Positions 62,679 to 64,000 of a stretch of DNA of 64,000 bases are shown piece by piece. The notes beneath the pieces were generated by a model. It was not told the origin of the DNA and ran no database searches. It worked only from the letters and a program-made list of their open reading frames with translations. The position numbers and the translations under genes are program-made. Location: the NCBI RefSeq assembly GCF_000768685.1, contig NZ_AVPK01000007.1:62001-126000 (forward strand), in the 5' to 3' direction. Position 1 is the stretch's first letter. The number at the start of each line of letters is the position of its first letter. This stretch comes from Knoellia subterranea KCTC 19937 (lineage in GTDB: Bacteria; Actinomycetota; Actinomycetes; Actinomycetales; Dermatophilaceae).

Positions 62679-63443
62679 GTGAATCCCGTTGCCGGACAGG
62701 CTTGTTCGGTGTTCACGTCCCTGATCGACCTCATGCTCCCGGCCTCGTGTGCCCTCTGCCGCCGACCGTCGGGGCCGTTGTGCGCGGACTGTCGGCGCAG
62801 TGTCGGCGATTGCCTGCACCCGTCCCCGCTTCGTGCGGTTCCGTCACCCTGCCCACCCGGTATGCCGGTGTGCTGGGTTTCTGGGGAGGCGAGCGGTGCG
62901 CTGCGAGCCGCGATCACGGCATACAAGGACGAGGACCGGCGCGACCTGGTCCGACCGCTCGCCGGTTGGCTCGCCCCGGCCCTCTCCGTCGCGGTCGCGA
63001 GCAGCGGGGACGCTCGTGCCGCCCTCGCCGGTCGTGGCCTTGTGGTCGTGCCGGTGACAGGGTCGCCCAGGGCCCGTCGGCGACGAGGTGACGTGCCGCT
63101 CGTCCCACTCGTCCGGTCGGCCGTGCGGTCCGCGCTGTGGGGGCGGGTGGCGGTGGCCCCCGTGTTGGCGCCGACGCGGACGACGCGCGACCAGTCGACG
63201 CTCGACGCCGGTGAACGCGCGGCGAACCTCGCCGGGGCCATGGAGGTGCGCTCCCGGGGCCGGCCGGTCGTCGCCGGCTCGGTGTGCCTCGTCGTCGACG
63301 ACCTCATGACGACCGGTGCGACCTTCACCGAAGCCGCACGAGCGCTGCGCGAGGCGGGCGCGAGCGAGGTGATCGCGGCCGCTCTCGGGGCGACGAGGCG
63401 GCGGGCCGAGCATGCCCAGCAACTTGCCAGCCCCATCTCTTGA
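62679..63443 (+). CDS. ComF-like phosphoribosyltransferase-family protein
   Basis: This 254-residue protein has a cysteine-rich N-terminal zinc-ribbon (ASCALCRRPSGPLCADCRR) and a phosphoribosyltransferase domain with the PRPP loop VCLVVDDLMTTGATFTEA. This is the ComF family, equivalent to Rv3242c. GTG 62679 or GTG 62709 could be the start; the later one leaves a typical short lead to the zinc-ribbon. The family is linked to DNA uptake in competent bacteria but is widespread without competence. Its stop overlaps the -35 element of the next promoter. Confidence 0.88.
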   Translation: MNPVAGQACSVFTSLIDLMLPASCALCRRPSGPLCADCRRSVGDCLHPSPLRAVPSPCPPGMPVCWVSGEASGALRAAITAYKDEDRRDLVRPLAGWLAPALSVAVASSGDARAALAGRGLVVVPVTGSPRARRRRGDVPLVPLVRSAVRSALWGRVAVAPVLAPTRTTRDQSTLDAGERAANLAGAMEVRSRGRPVVAGSVCLVVDDLMTTGATFTEAARALREAGASEVIAAALGATRRRAEHAQQLASPIS

Positions 63444-63468
63444 AAGGGTCAGGTGACGGGTCTACCGT
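63440..63468 (+). promoter_or_regulatory. Promoter upstream of hpf
   Basis: TTGAAA (63440-63445) and TACCGT (63463-63468) have the ideal 17-base spacing. Six bases after the -10 lies ATG 63475 of a 15-codon leader ORF. The -35 element overlaps the comF stop. Confidence 0.7.
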
Positions 63469-63474
63469 CTGTTC

Positions 63475-63522
63475 ATGGAACGCATCCTCCCCCTGACTCG
63501 GAGGTGGTGCCGCCGCCTATAG
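63475..63522 (+). CDS. 15-residue leader peptide upstream of hpf
   Basis: ATG 63475 opens MERILPLTRRWCRRL and ends TAG at 63520-63522. It starts at the expected transcription start (6 bases after TACCGT), so it would be translated as a leaderless ORF. Arg-Arg-Trp-Cys-Arg-Arg near the end could stall ribosomes when charged tRNA is scarce. Fifty bases including a direct GACAGGCA repeat separate it from the hpf GTG. Evidence is positional only. Confidence 0.5.
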   Translation: MERILPLTRRWCRRL

Positions 63523-63572
63523 CCCTCGACAGGCATCTGACAGGCACGCCCACCCGACTTTTAGGAGGACTC

Positions 63573-64000
63573 GTGGACATCGTCGTCACCGGACGCCACA
63601 CGACCGTCTCGGACCGATTCCGTCAGCACATCGCGGACAAGCTCGACAAGGTCCAGCAACTCGCTCCGCGCACTCGCAGGATCGACGTCGTCATCAGCCA
63701 CGAAGCGAACCGCCGGCAGTCCAAGGCCTGTGACCGAGTGGAGATCACCGTTCACGTCAAGGGACCCGTCATCCGCGCCGAAGCGTGCCAGGAGGACAAG
63801 TACGCCGCGCTGGACGTCGCGCTCGAGAAGCTCCTCGAGAGGCTGAGGCGCAAGCACGACCGCACGGTCCGCCGCGGGCGCAACCCGCAGGAATCGGTTG
63901 CCGCCGCCACCGCGTTCGTCCCCGACGGGACCGGTGCCCCCGATGCTGCTGCGGACGACGACGGCGGTCCCTTCGGTGACTCGCCCATCGAGGTCCGCGA
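63573..64000 (+). CDS. hpf: Ribosome hibernation promoting factor, long form (partial, C-terminus off window)
   Basis: GTG 63573 has a TAGGAGGA ribosome-binding site. The visible 142 residues match the HPF/RaiA N-domain (MDIVVTGRHTTVSDRFRQHIADK, VEITVHVKGPVIRAEACQED, AALDVALEKLLERLRRKHD) followed by an acidic linker (PDAAADDDGGPFGD). Long HPF forms 100S ribosome dimers through a C-terminal domain beyond the right edge. It corresponds to Rv3241c, closing the conserved mtrAB-lpqB-comF-hpf order. It has its own promoter and a leader ORF. Confidence 0.93.
   Translation, partial: MDIVVTGRHTTVSDRFRQHIADKLDKVQQLAPRTRRIDVVISHEANRRQSKACDRVEITVHVKGPVIRAEACQEDKYAALDVALEKLLERLRRKHDRTVRRGRNPQESVAAATAFVPDGTGAPDAAADDDGGPFGDSPIEVR

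Overview
The window is very GC-rich DNA with strong G/C preference at third codon positions, many GTG starts and dense, often overlapping genes. It carries mtrA-mtrB-lpqB-comF-hpf, cofE-cofD-whiB2 (the mycobacterial fbiB/fbiA/whiB2 neighbourhood), DUF3499, TIGR03089 and DUF5719 proteins. This points firmly to Actinomycetota. A Micrococcales-type genome (for example Intrasporangiaceae or relatives) is my best guess but is inference only.

Layout. 1-8.7 kb: a cell-surface glycan cluster cut by the left edge (GNAT acetyltransferase, acyl carrier protein, acyl ligase, SDR, two GT2 glycosyltransferases, a sialyltransferase-like enzyme, GtrA flippase, methyltransferase). 8.8-17.5 kb: two large GT-C-like membrane proteins, the CoA-transferase pair scoAB, a secreted peptidoglycan hydrolase with five PG-binding repeats, and a TIGR03089 protein. 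17.5-21.1 kb: an inositol-monophosphatase-like enzyme next to a compact ATP-grasp peptide-ligase system (RimK with a fused RCK_C domain, retropepsin-like protease, M14-type hydrolase). 21.2-32.8 kb: an ECF sigma factor with a membrane partner, a membrane protein, a TRIC channel, an MFS transporter, and a second glycan/lipid operon ending in a DNA glycosylase. 32.8-37.3 kb: a vWA lipoprotein, a TOPRIM protein and coenzyme F420 genes. 37.4-48.6 kb: whiB2, a giant glycosyltransferase, DUF5719, a zincin-like protein, DUF3499, a UvrA2-like ATPase, phosphomannomutase, a Trm112-like protein and a SIS-fold protein. 48.7-53.2 kb: an accessory stretch with hipBA, a YbaK-like deacylase, DUF808, CsbD-like and poly-acidic proteins. 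53.3-64 kb: ahcY, an FAD monooxygenase, small membrane proteins, a scrambled patatin/HNH pseudogene, then mtrA-mtrB-lpqB, comF and the start of hpf (cut by the right edge).

Two patterns cut across genes. A 13-base word, GTATGCCGTCCGC (or its complement), occurs twelve times exactly, inside genes in at least four different translations and in intergenic hairpins. At roughly 70% GC it is expected about 0.005 times in 64 kb on both strands. It behaves like an iterated genome-scale signal (HIP1-like or uptake-sequence-like), not like a protein motif. Second, at least twelve starts, two of them tiny leader ORFs, have a TANNNT hexamer only 6-8 bases upstream, the hallmark of leaderless transcripts.

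No rRNA, tRNA, CRISPR array, intact insertion sequence or prophage was recognised.
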